This document shows, piece by piece, positions 10,205 to 22,908 of a stretch of DNA of 64,000 nucleotides (the stretch's first letter is position 1; every line of letters begins with the position of its first letter). The notes beneath the pieces are model-generated. The model was not told the origin of the DNA. It searched no databases and saw only the letters and a program-made list of their open reading frames with translations. The DNA comes from Odobenus rosmarus divergens (Eukaryota > Chordata > Mammalia > Carnivora > Odobenidae), in contig NW_004450946.1 in assembly GCF_000321225.1 (NCBI RefSeq), positions 513,514 through 577,513 on the forward strand, written 5' to 3'. A program made the translations under genes and the position numbers.

Positions 10205-13200
10205 ATCCAATCTTTATATATTTTTAATTAAAAATTTTATTGAGGTAATTGTAGTTTTCATATGCAGTTGTAAGAATCAATACAGAGAAATTCCCTGTAA
10301 CTTTGTCCAGTTTCCCCAGTGGTAACATTTTATGGAAATGCAGTATAATGTCACTACCAGGACATTAACATTGACACAATCCACTGATCTTATTCAGATT
10401 TCCTGTTTTATTTGTGTGTGTATGTGTGTGTGTGTATTACGTTTTATACAATTTTGTCTTGTATCTACCTGACAGTTTGTCGTATCTATGACAGTCAGGA
10501 TACTGAATATTTCCAATACCCCATGAATCTCTTATGTTGCCTTTTTATAACCATATAGTTTTCTCCCTTCCCCTGACACACCCAGCTAATTTATCCTCTT
10601 TTTCTAAAATTTGATCATTTCAAAATGTTATATAAACAGAATCAAGCATTGAGTACAGAATGAACCTTTGGAGAATGGCTTATTTCCCTCAACATAATTT
10701 CCTGGAGAGCTGTCCAAGTCGTTGCTTACATCAATTGTTTGTTCCTTTTTATTACTGAATAATATTCCACGGTATGGGTAGATCACAGGTTTTTTAACTT
10801 ACCTGTTGAAGAAAATCTGGGCCGATTCTAGTTTTGGGGTTATTATAATAAAACTGCTATAAACATTCATATACAGGTTTTTGTGTGAATATGGGTTTTC
10901 ATTTCGCTGGGATAAATGCCCAGGAGTGTAATTGCTGGGTATGGTAATTGCACGTTTAGTTTTATAAGAAACTGCCGAGCTGTTTTTTAGTGTCTCTACC
11001 ATATCACATTTCCAGCAGCAATGCATGAGTGATCCAGTTTTCCCACATCTTTTCTAACATTTGGTGTTGTCACCAAATAAGTATATAACTGATAGATATG
11101 CAGTGATATCTCATGGTGGTTTTTTTCAAAGATTTTATTTATTCTCTCTCTCTCAGAGAGTGAGCACAAGCAGCCTCCCCCCTGAGTGAGGAGCCCAATG
11201 TGGGACTCGATCCCACGACCCTGGGATCATGACCTGAGCCGAAGGCAGACGCTCAACCGACTGAGCCACCCAGGCAACCCTCTCATTGTGGTTTTAATTT
11301 GCATTTCCCTGAAGTCTATGGTTGAATGATGTTGAACATCTTTTCATGTGTTTATTAGCCATCTGAATATCACTTACAATGAAATGTCTGGTTTTTGCCG
11401 ATTTTTAACTTGGATTGTTTGTTTTTTGCTGTTGAGTTTTAAGAGTACATTATATATTCTAGCCTTTTGTCAGATATGTGGTTTGCAAATATTTTCTTAC
11501 AGTCTGTAGCTTGTCTTATCCTCTTGACAGGGTCTTTGGCAGTGCAAAAGTTTTTAATTTTGATGATGTCCAATTTATAAGTAGTCCCTTTGGTGAATTA
11601 TTCTTTCAGTGTCGAGTCTAAGAAATCTTTGCCTACCCCTAGATCCTGAAGATTTTCTCTTTTTCCCCCTGAAGTTTTTATATTTTCACATTAAGTATCT
11701 GATCTGTTTTGAATTAATTTTTGTATAAGGTTTGAGGTTTAGGTCCAGGTTTCATTTTTTGCTGGTGGATTTCCAATTGCTCCTAACTGTTCAAAAGGCT
11801 GTCCTTCTTTCATTGAATTCTCTTTGCTCCTTTGTCAAGAATGTGTTGGGCATATTTGTGTGGGTCTAGTTCTGGATTCCACTGATCTTTGCTAATACCA
11901 CAGTCTTGATTACCGTAGCTGTGTAATAGGCCTTGAAATCTCGTAGACTGATTCCTCCCATCTTATTCTTTTTTTTCAGAGTTGATTTAGCTATTCTAAT
12001 TCCTTTGCCTTTCCATATATACTTTAGAATAATTTTGTTTATATACACAAACATCTTGCAGGGATTTTGACTGGTGGTAATTCTTCCTTAGATATTTGGT
12101 AGAATTCTGCAGTGAATCCTTCTGGCCCTGGAAATTTATCTTTTAGAAGCTTGTAAATTAGATGTTCAGTTTGACTGTTTCATCTTCTCTGAGTTTTGAT
12201 AACTTGTAGTTTTTTAGGTATTGGTCCATTTCTTCTAAGTTATCAAATTTCTGAGTATAAAGTTGTTTATTGTGTTCCCTTATTATCTTATTAATGACTG
12301 TGGGATCTGTAGTCATCCTGCTTATTTCATTTCTGATAATTTTTTTTGTTTTCTCTTTTTATTTTTGTCAGTCTTGCTAGAGGTTTACCAGTTGCATTGA
12401 ACCTTCCCCCCACCCTCCGCACCAAACCCGCCTTTTGTTTTGTTTTGTTTTGTTTTTGCTTTCCTCGTTTGTTTTTCTATTTTCGATTTTATTAATTTCT
12501 GCTCTTTATTACTTCCTTTTGCTTGCTTTGGGCTGATTTTTGCTCTCTCTCTTTTTCCCCCTAGTTTCTTGTGGTAGGAAGTTGGATTATTGATTTGAGG
12601 TCTTTTTGCATTCTTAATATAAGCATTTTTAGTGCTATTAATTTTTTTCTCAGCTGCTGCTATAGCTGTGTCCCATGTATTTTGATATATTGTGTCTTAA
12701 TTTTCATTTAGTTCTATGTATTTTTAAGTTTCCTTTGAGGCATCCTTTTTGACACATTGATTATAAGTATTTTATTTTCACATGGTTATTGTTTTCTTGT
12801 TTGATTTCACTATGGCAGTGAACACACTTGCATGATTACAGTTCCTTTAAATTCTTTGTGGCGTGGTTTATGGCCCAACATATGGTCTCTTCTGATGCAT
12901 GTTCCATGAGTGCCTAGAAATAATTTATATTTTACTGAGGCTGGGCTAGTGTTCCACATATGTCAATAAGATCCTGTTAGATTGTGCCGCTCAGATCTTC
13001 TCTATCCCTGCTGATTTTTTTTATCTAACTAGAAGTCCTTAGTTTCTGAGAGGAGGGCTGTAGTCCCCAACTATAAATGAGGACTTATCTGTTTCCCTTT
13101 TCAGCTTTGTCAGCTTTTACTTGGTTCATTTTGACGCTCTGTTGTTTGGTGCATACTAACATTTATATTTAAGTTTAAATTACGTTAAGCATATCTTAAG

Positions 13201-13205
13201 ATGTT
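10205..13205 (-). repeat. Large L1M fragment, antisense (ORF2 to 3' end)
   Basis: The 3' end is at the left: 'aaaattttattgaggtaatt'. Moving right through ORF2 in antisense are 'actgccgagctgttttttag', 'agtgcaaaagtttttaattt' and 'ctgatctttgctaataccac'. Minus-strand 11866-12054 encodes a piece reading IWKGKGIRIAKSTLKKKNK..GGISLRDFKAYY, typical of the ORF2 C-terminal region. Many stops, frameshifts and deletions make it non-functional. A SINE lies inside at 11124-11280. A (TG)n run sits at 10416-10436. Confidence 0.88.
11124..11280 (-). repeat. CAN SINE, antisense, inside L1M
   Basis: Complement form 'aaagattttatttattctct' to 'ctgagccacccaggcaaccc'. It is flanked by tctcatggtggtttt (11109-11123) and tctcattgtggtttt (11281-11295). 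Confidence 0.93.
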
Positions 13206-13767
13206 GAGAACTCAAGTTCTAGCTATTATTATCTATTTAGGCTGCCTTTATAGTAGACTTAGAGACAAATTTAAAAATAGAAATTTCTAGTATAGTTAAT
13301 GTAGCAACTATTATTCTAAATAGTTTTTTTTAAGAGTTTTCTTACATGTAGGGAACTGGTGGTGCTATATTACTTTAAAATCCTTTTTATATAATAGTAA
13401 ATAGAATATATGATTTATAATTATTTAATAAACTTGTTGACTTATATCATCAGTAAAAGAGTTCTAAATAATACTGTAATGGTTGTGAAATGTGATCCTA
13501 TACATAAGTTTTTTTTAAAAAACAGAACCAGAATGAAACTTTAAATCCAATCAAATGGAGTCTCTTAAACTTAATGTCTTGAGTAGGTTTTGTAGAACAC
13601 CTGGTAAGTTTGATCCTTAGTTAAATTATAATTTTCTTTGTGAAATTTACATATGGCACTTTTACCTTTCTTATATTTGCCACATTCCAATTCATGTTAT
13701 ACTTACTTACATGTGTGCTTGTTTAACAGTATACTATATTATCATTTCTACAGAACCAGATATATAG
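13206..13767. other. AT-rich intergenic, no recognised element
   Basis: No gene or confidently recognisable repeat was seen. Confidence 0.45.
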
Positions 13768-14281
13768 TGTGATGGTTTTAAAATGTATCCACAAAATCTT
13801 TGATGATCTTCCCTTCTGGAAGTGGAACTTAATTCCCTCCTCTTGAATGTGGGCTGGGCTTAGTGACCAGCTTCTAGTGAATAGAATAAGACAGAAATGA
13901 TGGTGTGTAATGTAGACTTGGTCATACACAGCACTGGGGCTTTCTCCTTGTTCCCTCTTGGATCCGCCATTCTGAGAAAAGCCATCCGCCCTGTCATGAG
14001 GATATTCAAGGAGCCCTATGGAATGGTATGTGTGGTGAGAAATTGAGGTCTGTAGACAACAGCCACAGGAATGAGCCACCTTGAAAGCAAATCCTCCAGC
14101 CCAGTCAAGCCTATGACTACATCCCTGGCCAACATCTTGATGGCAACCTCATGAGAGTCCGTGAGCCAGAACCACTCAGCTGAACTGCTCCTGGATTCCT
14201 GACCTTTACAAACTATGAAATAAGAAACGTTTGTTGTCTCAAGTCACTAAGTGTTAGTATGTAACAATAGATAACTAAGGT
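13768..14281 (+). repeat. Solitary MaLR-type LTR
   Basis: Begins tgtgatggttttaaaatgta and ends near 'aatagataactaag'. Internal phrases 'gtgggctgggcttagtgacc', 'tctcttggatccgcc'-like text and 'gcaacctcatgagagtccgt' resemble a common placental MaLR/ERVL LTR. I am sure of the LTR class but less sure of the exact subfamily. There is no internal retroviral sequence. Confidence 0.65.
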
Positions 14282-15330
14282 CCGTAGCATTTTGTGGCTG
14301 TGCATATAGTACGTGCTCAAAAGTATTTACTAATGTCTTCAAAAGGCACTGATTTGACTTAGGCATTTCTATGTTTTCAGACACTTTTTTTTAACCCTAG
14401 CCCCTTTATTCCTCCTTGAGCCTCTTTCTGGATCTGACCTTGTTGACCCCTGGCTCTTTCAGATCCCCACTGTTCCCATTTACCTCGACATGCCTGATCT
14501 CATGTCTGAGATTGGGATGTGAGAGTGTTGTGATTTTGGAGAGGAGGCAGTTTGGAGTGATGGGAATGCCCAGTGTGTGCCCCTGGGCATGTATCACTGA
14601 GAGGGAGTGCAGATAAGGCAAGTCCAGGGCTTGAGAAGCCAGTGGTGGATGTTGATGGTCCTGCCTGGCCACTGGTGGCCATTGGGCAGGAGAAGAAGTC
14701 TGGGAGCCGCATTCTCTGCTATTTTACAATAATGAAAATACATGATGAGTACTTTTTATTTTGAAGTTTGCCATTTAAACAGAGGGCTTTGTCTTCATTT
14801 TTGTGTCACTTTTTATGGATGTATGCTTGTCACTCACCTAGATTGTAATCCCCTCACAAATCTGCTGCGGTCCTGGGAGGTTTCTGTGTTTTCTTTGCTG
14901 TCCCTGGGGCTTCCATTCTTCTGGAATTCCTGGGAAGACCAATTAGCCGTAGCTGGAAAATCCATCTTTGAATAGATTCCAGGATATGTTTAGAGTTTAG
15001 GGGAGCAGGAGGGGAAGGAGACACATCCTGACCTATATTGTCTCTTTGTCCTTGTGTGTTACAGCTTTATCTCTAGTGTCATTTTAGTGAGATTTAGAAG
15101 AGGTAAATACATGTGCATGCTCTCATGTTTAATTATAAGGACTCATGAAAACAGAAAAACCAAATAAGAAAATGTTTTAAGTTAAAGACTGGCTTCATAA
15201 TACTTTTTTTTGAGGATTGTGGAGTATCCATTTTGGAAAGTTCTCGGTTATCTTCCTACCCTAACAACAGCATATAACACAGTTCGCAGTTAATCAGTCG
15301 CTTCCTGAAACGTCTTCTTCACTTGGCTTC
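14282..15330. other. Intergenic, no recognised element
   Basis: About 1 kb with ordinary base composition. Several overlapping 60-90-codon frames on both strands (14406-14975) show no protein family resemblance. Confidence 0.45.
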
Positions 15331-15334
15331 TAAG

Positions 15335-16487
15335 ACACTCTCCTCTACCTTACTGGCCACTCATTCTCACTTGCCTTTGCTCCTTCTCCCTGACTTCTCA
15401 ACATCGGCAGGCCCTAAGCTTGGTTTTCTTTCTTTCTCCGCCTTTACACCCACTCTTTTGCGGGCTTATGCACCTATGGCTTAAGGCATCTTAAATTGGT
15501 GATTATCAATGCATCCAACCTGGACCTCTTCCCTAACGTCCGTTCTCACATCTCCAAGTGCCTACTCAACATTTCTATAAGGATGTCTAACACCTGCCTC
15601 ACGTACAACGTGCCCAAGACTGGCTCCTGATGTCAGCCTCCAAAACCTGCTTTTTCCAGTCTTTATGATCTTATTTGATGGCGTTTCCACGCTTCCAGTT
15701 GCTCAGATCAAGAGTCTTAGCATTAATCTTGACTCCTTTTTTCCTCTATAGTCCGTATCAGTCTGTGAGCACATGCTGTCAGCTCTACCTTCGGACTACA
15801 TCTGGAATTCACAGACAGCACCTCCAACCACGCCGTCTAGTCCAGGCCACCACGACCCCATCCTCAGTGGCCTCCCTGCTTCTACCCTTGTCCTCTCCCT
15901 TCACTCGCTGTATGGCAGCGGCGGGTTTCTGTTAAAACAACTGCTCCTTTGTCACTTCCTGTGCAGATTCCTCCAGTGGCTCTCCATCTCACATAGGAAA
16001 AAGCCTCTGAGGCCCCATGTGGCCTGTCCACCCTGCCATAGTTCTTTACTTCCTTGACATGCTTCCCTTTAGCTCCCCCGCAGCCCGCTGGCCTCCTTGC
16101 TGTTCCTCAGACACCCCGAGGCCTCTCCCGTCTCAATGACCCTGTGGTCGCTATCCTTCCTGCCCGGAAGCTCTTCCTCAGACAGGCACATGGTTCACTC
16201 CCTGGGCTCACTTCCTTGTCATCTTCCCAATAAGACCTTCCTGAAGCCACAAAATGAACTGTCCCATGCCTTTCCTCTGGATTCCCTCTCCTTCTTCACT
16301 TGATTTTTCTCCCTAGCACTTACTGCCATGTAACATTTCGCATATTTTTCTTATTTATTTTGTTAGGTTCTGTCTTTCTCCAATATAGTGGAAGCTTTGT
16401 GAGGCAAGGACGTTTTGTCTGCTCTTAACCACTGAGTCCCCAGCAAATAGAACATAATAGATACTCAGTTATTGAATATGGGCTAGA
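15335..16487 (+). repeat. LINE L2 fragment
   Basis: Pyrimidine-rich L2 3' portion: 'tggcctccttgctgttcctc', 'ctccctgggctcacttcctt', 'cactgagtccccagcaaata' and 'ttattgaat'. This order matches remembered L2 consensus over about 1.1 kb. Stretches encoding 60-100 residues are remnants only. Confidence 0.75.
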
Positions 16488-16501
16488 AAATAACTTTTGT
16501 C

Positions 16502-16720
16502 GGGGCGCCTGGGGCTCAGTCGCTTAAGCATCCAACTCTTGATTTTGGCTCAGGTCGTGATCTTAGGGCTGTGGGATCGAGCCCTGTGATGGGCTCCGCG
16601 CTCAGCATGGAGTCTGCTTGCTTGTCCCTCTCCCTCTGCTGTTTCCCCCACTCACGTGCTCTCTCTCTCTCTTCCCCTATCTCTAAAATAAATAAATAAA
16701 TAAAATCTTTTTTAAAAAGT
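16502..16720 (+). repeat. CAN SINE with TSD
   Basis: 'ggggcgcctggggctcagtc' head (one GT lost) and (AAATA)n tail. It is flanked by aaataactttt at 16488-16498 and 16721-16731. It sits at the 3' end of the L2 copy. Confidence 0.92.
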
Positions 16721-16860
16721 AAATAACTTTTATCATCTTCAGAATGGTTGCTTAAGTTTTCTGACTTTACACGGATATAAAAATAAAAAATAAGAACAGT
16801 AAATATCAAATAACAGGTCAAAATTTAAAAAGGAAGCAAAGAATAATTCAGCAAAACAAT

Positions 16861-17030
16861 GAGCAGATATTTGTTGAGTGCTTCTGTACTATTTCATACA
16901 CGAGCCCATTTAATTCTCATCGCACCAACTTGTAAAAAGCAGTGATTTTCATTTTTATGGATAAGAAAACTGAGGCTCAGAGAAGTCAGATTATTTATAC
17001 ATAGTCAGCATATATCTGGCAAAGTAAGGA
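16861..17030 (-). repeat. MIR, antisense
   Basis: 'gatatttgttgagtgcttct', 'catttaattctcatcgcacc' and 'ggataagaaaactgaggctc' follow antisense MIR text. Confidence 0.7.
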
Positions 17031-18495
17031 CCATGACGCCGTTTTGCTTGTCTAAAACCACAGGTTAATTTAGCATTTCAGAAGTGAAATTTTCTTCTCA
17101 CAGGTGGAGGAGAAACATGTAACTTAAACACTTATCATTCCTGTTGCTTGGGTAGCCCGTATTAAGGGGGCCGCAAAATGGTTCTTCCATATTTCTTCAT
17201 CAGAGATTTGCACTTCTGGTCATACATTCATTCTTCCTTGGTACTTATATCTGGAAACTCTCATTTACCCAAATTTTCACCCCTCTGTCAAAATAAGAGA
17301 ATTTATCTCAGGCTTCCTAGTTAAAAGTTTACCAGAAGATCAAAACACCTCTCTCTACCCTACCACCTCTGGAGATGTCGCCAATTATGGGAATTCTTAA
17401 TGGGTCTCCAGGCTTTGGAAATCCCAGTTATGGCGTTGAACCCACTTTGTTATGTGTCGTGCTACAAGAAATCAGAAGAAAGAGACCACAGACTCAAATT
17501 TGATTCTCAATCAAATCAGTGATGGTCAAGAAGGATATAGATTCTATTTTTGGCAATAAGTATTACGTTCCCAATGGCTTACAGTCATTTAAAATTAGTA
17601 AAGATAAAGAGGGGCCACAGTTTTGACCTTTTTAAAATCTTGAGGATTTACTAATCTTGCTACTTCTTGCTGGCAAGTCGAGAGACAAGTCAGGACTTCC
17701 TAGCTTATACATGACAAAACTTTACTAAGTCAGACTAATTGAGCACAGAGAAAGTTGGAATTAGTCAAAAGTAAAATTATAGCATGTAAAGAAATGCAGC
17801 CTTTTAATATTTTGCTTATACTGTAACTCCCATTAAATAGTACCTAAGTGTTACAAAGTATAGGTCCTGAAGGGTGGGCCTCCTTTTAATGAGTAGTTAA
17901 GAATCATTTTTAATCAGCAGATTGTTTGTACACAAGTATAAATTATTTTCAGTGGGTTAAACGTTTTTGCTGAAAGATTTCCCCTGCCCTTCTGCTTGGT
18001 AAGCTTTTTGCTGTCGACTAGCCAGACTCAGCTTCAGCCTAGCCCAGACTACGTTGGAACGCTGGCTCAGTGCCCTAACACCACGTTTAAGGCCCAGCCT
18101 TCCAGGCAAGTGGGGAAGGGATCAGCCTCCTTCCTCTTGTCAACCTCATGCAGTCACATTCCCCCTTTGTGGGTTCTTCTTGTTGCTCATGGGAAATGCC
18201 AATGTCCTGTTTTTAGAGGAGCAGCCCTCAAATTGGTGGTACCCTTTGAAATATACTTCAAGGACTTTGAAATACAGGAACTCTTATTCTGAGGTCGATT
18301 TTTTTCTATTTCAGATAGTCATACTTCCACCATGTTCTCTCCTAGGGACACCTGCCCCCAAAACTCTCATCCAAATTCTTCTTTTCTCTGCTTCCCTAGT
18401 TCCTTCTGTGTGTTCTTAGCCTTTGTTCTATTGGTGCTCATCTCCTATTTGATCTCCTTCTCTAGACTGCAGATGCTTTGAAGACAGAGACCTTC
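17031..18495. other. Intergenic, no recognised element
   Basis: Apparently unique sequence. Overlapping 98- and 121-codon + frames at 17996-18419 have no recognisable motifs and no splice-bounded structure that I trust. Confidence 0.45.
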
Positions 18496-18496
18496 C

Positions 18497-18727
18497 TTTT
18501 TTTTCCTTCCTTCCTTCCTTCCTTCCTTCCTCCCTCTCTCTCTTTCTTTCTGAGAGAGAGAGAGAGAGCATGCACGAGCAGCAGTGGGGAGGGGCAGAAG
18601 GAGAGAGAGAGAGAATCTTAAGCAGGCTCCACACCCAACCCAGAGCCTAATGTGGGGCTCCATCCCACAACCCCAAGATCATGACCTGAGTTGGACGTCT
18701 AACCAAATGAACCACCCAGGCACCCCC
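18497..18727 (-). repeat. CAN SINE, antisense, with (CCTT)n-expanded tail
   Basis: SINE complement ending 'aaccacccaggcacccc'. The usual T-rich tail has turned into (CTTC)n/(TC)n low-complexity repeat (18500-18550), followed by (GA)n. Confidence 0.88.
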
Positions 18728-19190
18728 CCCACCCCCGTATTCTTTCTTGTATTCCAAACACCCAGCATGGTGAGTGACATCTAATAAGGAAACAATTTAG
18801 GAATGATGGAGAAGAATGCTTTGTATTCACAACGGAGTGCTACTATGTGCCGCTTCACTCCATGGCATTGGAATATAAAAATTGGACAAGTTTGGAAGCA
18901 TTCACACTGCAGCCTTCCTACCGTAGAGTTTGCCCCTCCAACTTCTGTCTCTTCCTTTCCTAGACAAGGGGAAAGTGAGGAGACTATATACAGTTTTAAT
19001 TTCTGAGCTAAGAATGAAATGGGAAGTGGCAGAGAATGAGGAAGAGAAAGAGACCAGCCCATATATCTGCTCTCTGAAACTTTCCTCCCAGGTCCTCCGG
19101 AACCAGCACAATCAGGTCAAGATATGACCAGAGCCAGTAAGAGGGGCCATCCTACTCTGAGGGCCTTCTACAATGGCGCTTTTACATATC
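18728..19190. other. Intergenic, no recognised element
   Basis: Several overlapping 65-93-codon frames on both strands at 18781-19127, none resembling a known protein. Confidence 0.4.
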
Positions 19191-19600
19191 TCACTAGGGT
19201 GACTAGATGTCTTCCGTTGCCTGGTGTCCTGATTCTAGCACTGAAAACCCTGTCGCAGTAATCCACTCCCTGGGACCCAAGAAGCCCTGGCTTTAGGTGA
19301 TGGGCACCGAAGGTTGGGGGAAAAGTACAAAAACCTCCCAAATCGGGGTTGACAGCAGTGGCGCTTTAATGCTGCATAGATACCGCATAGATGATTTACC
19401 TTCTGGAGTTGCTGTCGCCGCATCCTCCCCTGGAGATGACAAAAATGGCATCTGTGATTTACGGTTCGTAGTAATGGATCATCTGTTGTTGCATCACTCT
19501 GAGCGAGGAGATGTAAGTGTGTAATTAAGGGTGTTGTAATCAGGAGCGTTAAGAATCTGGCTTTGCCTTGGCCTGTTGATTAACTGTTGTGCTTTGTATC
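19191..19600. other. Intergenic block with old-repeat remnant and CpG-containing unique sequence
   Basis: 19193-19265 ('agggtgactagatgtcttcc', 'tgattctagcactgaaaacc') resembles an ancient short DNA element. It is followed by a CpG-retaining unique stretch to about 19560 that matches no repeat I know. That stretch has several homeobox-like ATTA cores and could be a conserved regulatory element, but nothing here proves it. Confidence 0.35.
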
Positions 19601-19968
19601 AAGATAGTGCTTGTTAAAATGTTAACATTGTGAATATTCTGATCGTGTCTTCTAAGAATTCAGATAATTAAAACGATTACAATAGCAATGCCAGCATGAC
19701 CCAAATCTCATTGAAAAAGAAGGCTAATTGACTGTGATATTTTAATGACAGATGGAAGGATGCATACAGCTGGATTGGGGAGCTAATGACCAAAGCAGAG
19801 CATAATAATACAGAACAGATATTGGAACTGGGCATGGAGAAGGTGGTGTGAAAGCACGTAGGGAGACTGAGTCCCACTAATCTGGGTTGAGATAGGCGAG
19901 TACTTCTAATTCAAGAGTTTCTTCATGTCCCAAAAAGATACCAGTAATTAATTAAAAATAGCTGCTGT
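19601..19968. other. Intergenic, no recognised element
   Basis: Apparently unique sequence with no coding or repeat signal. Confidence 0.45.
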
Positions 19969-20174
19969 GGGGCGCCTGGATGGCTCAGTCAGTTAAGCGT
20001 CCAACTCTTGGTTTCGGCTCAGGTCATGATCTCAGGGTCACGAGATCCAGCCCTATGTTGGGCTCCGTGCTCAGCGTGGAGTCTGCTGCAGATTCTCTCT
20101 CTCCCTCTGCCTCTGCGCCTCCCACTCATTCTCTCTCCCTCTCAAATAAATAAATAAATCTTTAAAAAAAAAAA
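19969..20174 (+). repeat. CAN SINE
   Basis: 'ggggcgcctggatggctcag' to 'aaataaataaataaatcttt'. The short flanking repeats agctgctg and agctactg are consistent with a small, diverged duplication. Confidence 0.93.
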
Positions 20175-20653
20175 GCTACTGCTAAATAATCTTAGGCATA
20201 CCACACCAATGAATATGCATTATGGTTTCATTCCCCTCTTGCTCTATGGAACTGACATTTTCTAATTCAGAGGATGCAGTAATGTGCCCTGTGGGCAAAT
20301 GAGAAAACCTAAATACCAGAACGTTTGCCTCTTATGGTGTAGAGCTGATTCTGTCTGGTCTTCTCAACCAGCCCACTATCTATAGTACAAATTCATCAGA
20401 TCAAGTGTTCTGCCCAGCTATTAGGTATTTTGATTTAAAATTGAACTTTTGAATCATCATCTTGATTTCTGTGAAGACTTTAATGAAATCTAAGAAAATG
20501 AAAAAACACAAAGATTGTTGATATCTTGTTCTACTTTGCTGCCTATTTGCATATCCAGCAGACAGTTCAAATATAAATTTTGAAAATTCCATTCAATCTA
20601 TAAAGTTCTCACCAAAGAAACTGAAATGATTTTTACCTATTAAATACCTATAT
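20175..20653. other. Intergenic, no recognised element
   Basis: AT-rich; nothing supported. Confidence 0.45.
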
Positions 20654-20842
20654 GGGGGCGCCTGGGTGGCTCAGCCATTAAGCATCAGCCTTTGGCTCAG
20701 GTCATGATCCCAGGGTCCTGGGATCGAGCCCAGTATCGGGCTCCCTGCTCAGCGGGAAGCCTGCTTCTCCCTCTCCCCAACTTGTGTTCCCTCTCTCGCT
20801 GTGTTTCTTTGTCAATAAATAAATAAAATCTTAAAAAAAAAA
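20654..20842 (+). repeat. CAN SINE with TSD
   Basis: 'ggggcgcctgggtggctcag' to 'aataaataaataaaatctta'. The duplicated target acctatat lies on each side (about 20645-20653 and 20843-20851). Confidence 0.92.
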
Positions 20843-20851
20843 ACCTATATG

Positions 20852-21400
20852 CCTTATGCACACACTCTTAAAAGAAGCATGATTGTTTATTTACCCGTGA
20901 TTTTGAGGCTTTTATAATGTAAGTTTTGGGTTACTTTTCCATTTTCTCAAAATGTGCAGAAGCATTTAATGAGATGTTTGAATTTATAGAAATGCAAGGG
21001 GCTAGCCTCTGTAGCACATTTGTCTACAAGATGATTGTCACTGTTGTCAGTTATGAAATGATACTAAAGTGTTGGCTTGCGTAAAATCATATTTTCAAGT
21101 GTGGGACAAAAGGAATGTCCTTCTCTAATTTGGAAATACACTGAGGATGAAAATGGAGGAAAAAGTACAGTAAAACAGACATTTATATATGCTCTGTCTT
21201 CAAAACTTTTTGTGATTTTTGGTTAGGCCATAAGAAGCCTTGAGAAGGATAAAGTGACTGTATCTGAGTCATTTGATACTCTGTTTAGGTTGTGGCAAAA
21301 ATTCATATGATTATAAAATGAGTCCTTTTTGGAAATGATTTTCAACTTGGTAAAAAAAAAATTACCAGAAAAGGGGAAAAAAACATCAGAAAAGGGTCAC
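20852..21400. other. Intergenic, no recognised element
   Basis: AT-rich; nothing supported. Confidence 0.45.
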
Positions 21401-21479
21401 CAAGTTAAATAGGCTTTTCTCAATGAAACTTTGATCTTAGAAGTTAAAATTACCTTTTTACTTCAAAACTATATTCCTG

Positions 21480-22770
21480 GAGAAAGAGAGGTTTAACTTA
21501 TCCATTTGGATTGTTCGAAAATGATAGACAAACTTACATGTAAAATGTAGAACTATAGAACTTCTAGAAAAGAACGTAAGAGAAAATCTTTGGGACTTAG
21601 AACTGAACTCATCAAAATTATCCGAAATTGGAACTGATCAAAATTAACTATCTTTTTTCCAGGAAAGAACCTACTGGAAGGATGAAAAGACAAATTATAG
21701 ATTGGGAAAAAATATTTGCAAAGTTCATATCCAACAAAGTCCTTGTATCTAGACTATATGAAGAACTCTCAAAACTCAATAGTGAAAAAAAAATCCTATT
21801 GGAAAATGGACAAAAGATGTAGACATTTCCCTGAAGGAGATATACAGGTGAATTTCTCGTTAGCCAGTAGAGAAATGCAAATTAAGATCAGAATGAGATT
21901 AATTACATACCTACCAGAATGGCTACAATGAAGCATAACGGTAACACCAAATGCTGGAAATTACTCATATGTTACCCATACATCGCTGGTTGGAATGTAA
22001 AATGGTACAGCTACTCTGAAAAATATTTCAACAGTTCTTCTCAAATCTGAAAAAAATGGATTTACCATAGGACTCAGCATTTGAATTCTAGGGCATTTAT
22101 CCCAGAGAAATGAAGAGTCATTTTCATGTAGGGATTTGTACACAAATATTCAAAGAAGCTTAACTCATGATAACCCCAAGTCGGAAACTACTCAAATGTC
22201 CAAATGGAAAATGGTTAAACAAGCCATGGTAGGTCCGTACAGTGGGATACTACTTAGCCATACAAAGGAAGGAATTATTGATACACACAATAACCTGTAT
22301 AAACCTTAAGGAAAACATGCTGAGTGAACAAAGCCAATTCCAAAACGTTACATATTATATGACTCCATTTATGTAATATTCATGAAGTAATATAATTATA
22401 GAGATGGGGAACAGATTATTAGTTGCCAGGGGTTAGAGATTGGGGTTGAGGGGTAACATAAGTCTTGTGGCAGAAAGACAGTTGAGTATCTTGGTGATTG
22501 TACAAGACGACGGCGTGATCAAGTTGCATAGAGCTACACACCCACACACACATACACGCACAACATAGGTGCTTGCATAACTGGTGAAATTTGAACAGTC
22601 TTTAGAATGTACCACTGTCAGTTTCTTGGTTTCCATATTGTACTAGAGTTGTGCAAGATGCTAGCATCAGGGGATCCTGGGTAAAGGGAGCATGGGATTT
22701 CCCTGTACATTTCTCTACATCTTCTTATGACTCTACAATTACCTTAAAATAAAAAGTTTTATAAAGCAAT
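21480..22770 (+). repeat. L1M fragment: ORF2 C-terminal region and 3' UTR
   Basis: Recognisable text includes 'attgggaaaaaatatttgca', 'ctcaaaactcaatagtgaaa', 'tggaaaatggacaaaagatg', 'ctaccagaatggctacaatg' and the terminal 'accttaaaataaaaagtttt'. Frames are broken throughout. Small embedded frames (21628-21931) are ORF2 remnants. Confidence 0.85.
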
Positions 22771-22908
22771 AGATATTTTAGACAGTAATAGCGTATATGA
22801 TGAATTTATAGATGCAAACAACCTGATTAATAAACCTTTAGATACAAAGTGGATGGACGTTTTTGGAGAAGTGGGAATGAATTCCCACAAGTCTAAAAAC
22901 CTATTCTT

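Noticed and set aside
11866..12054. Apparent protein IWKGKGIRIAKSTLKKKNK...
   Set aside because: Remnant of L1 ORF2 in a badly broken antisense element, not a host gene.
15675..16303. Overlapping 68-94-codon + frames
   Set aside because: They fall in a pyrimidine-rich L2 fragment and show no conserved protein.
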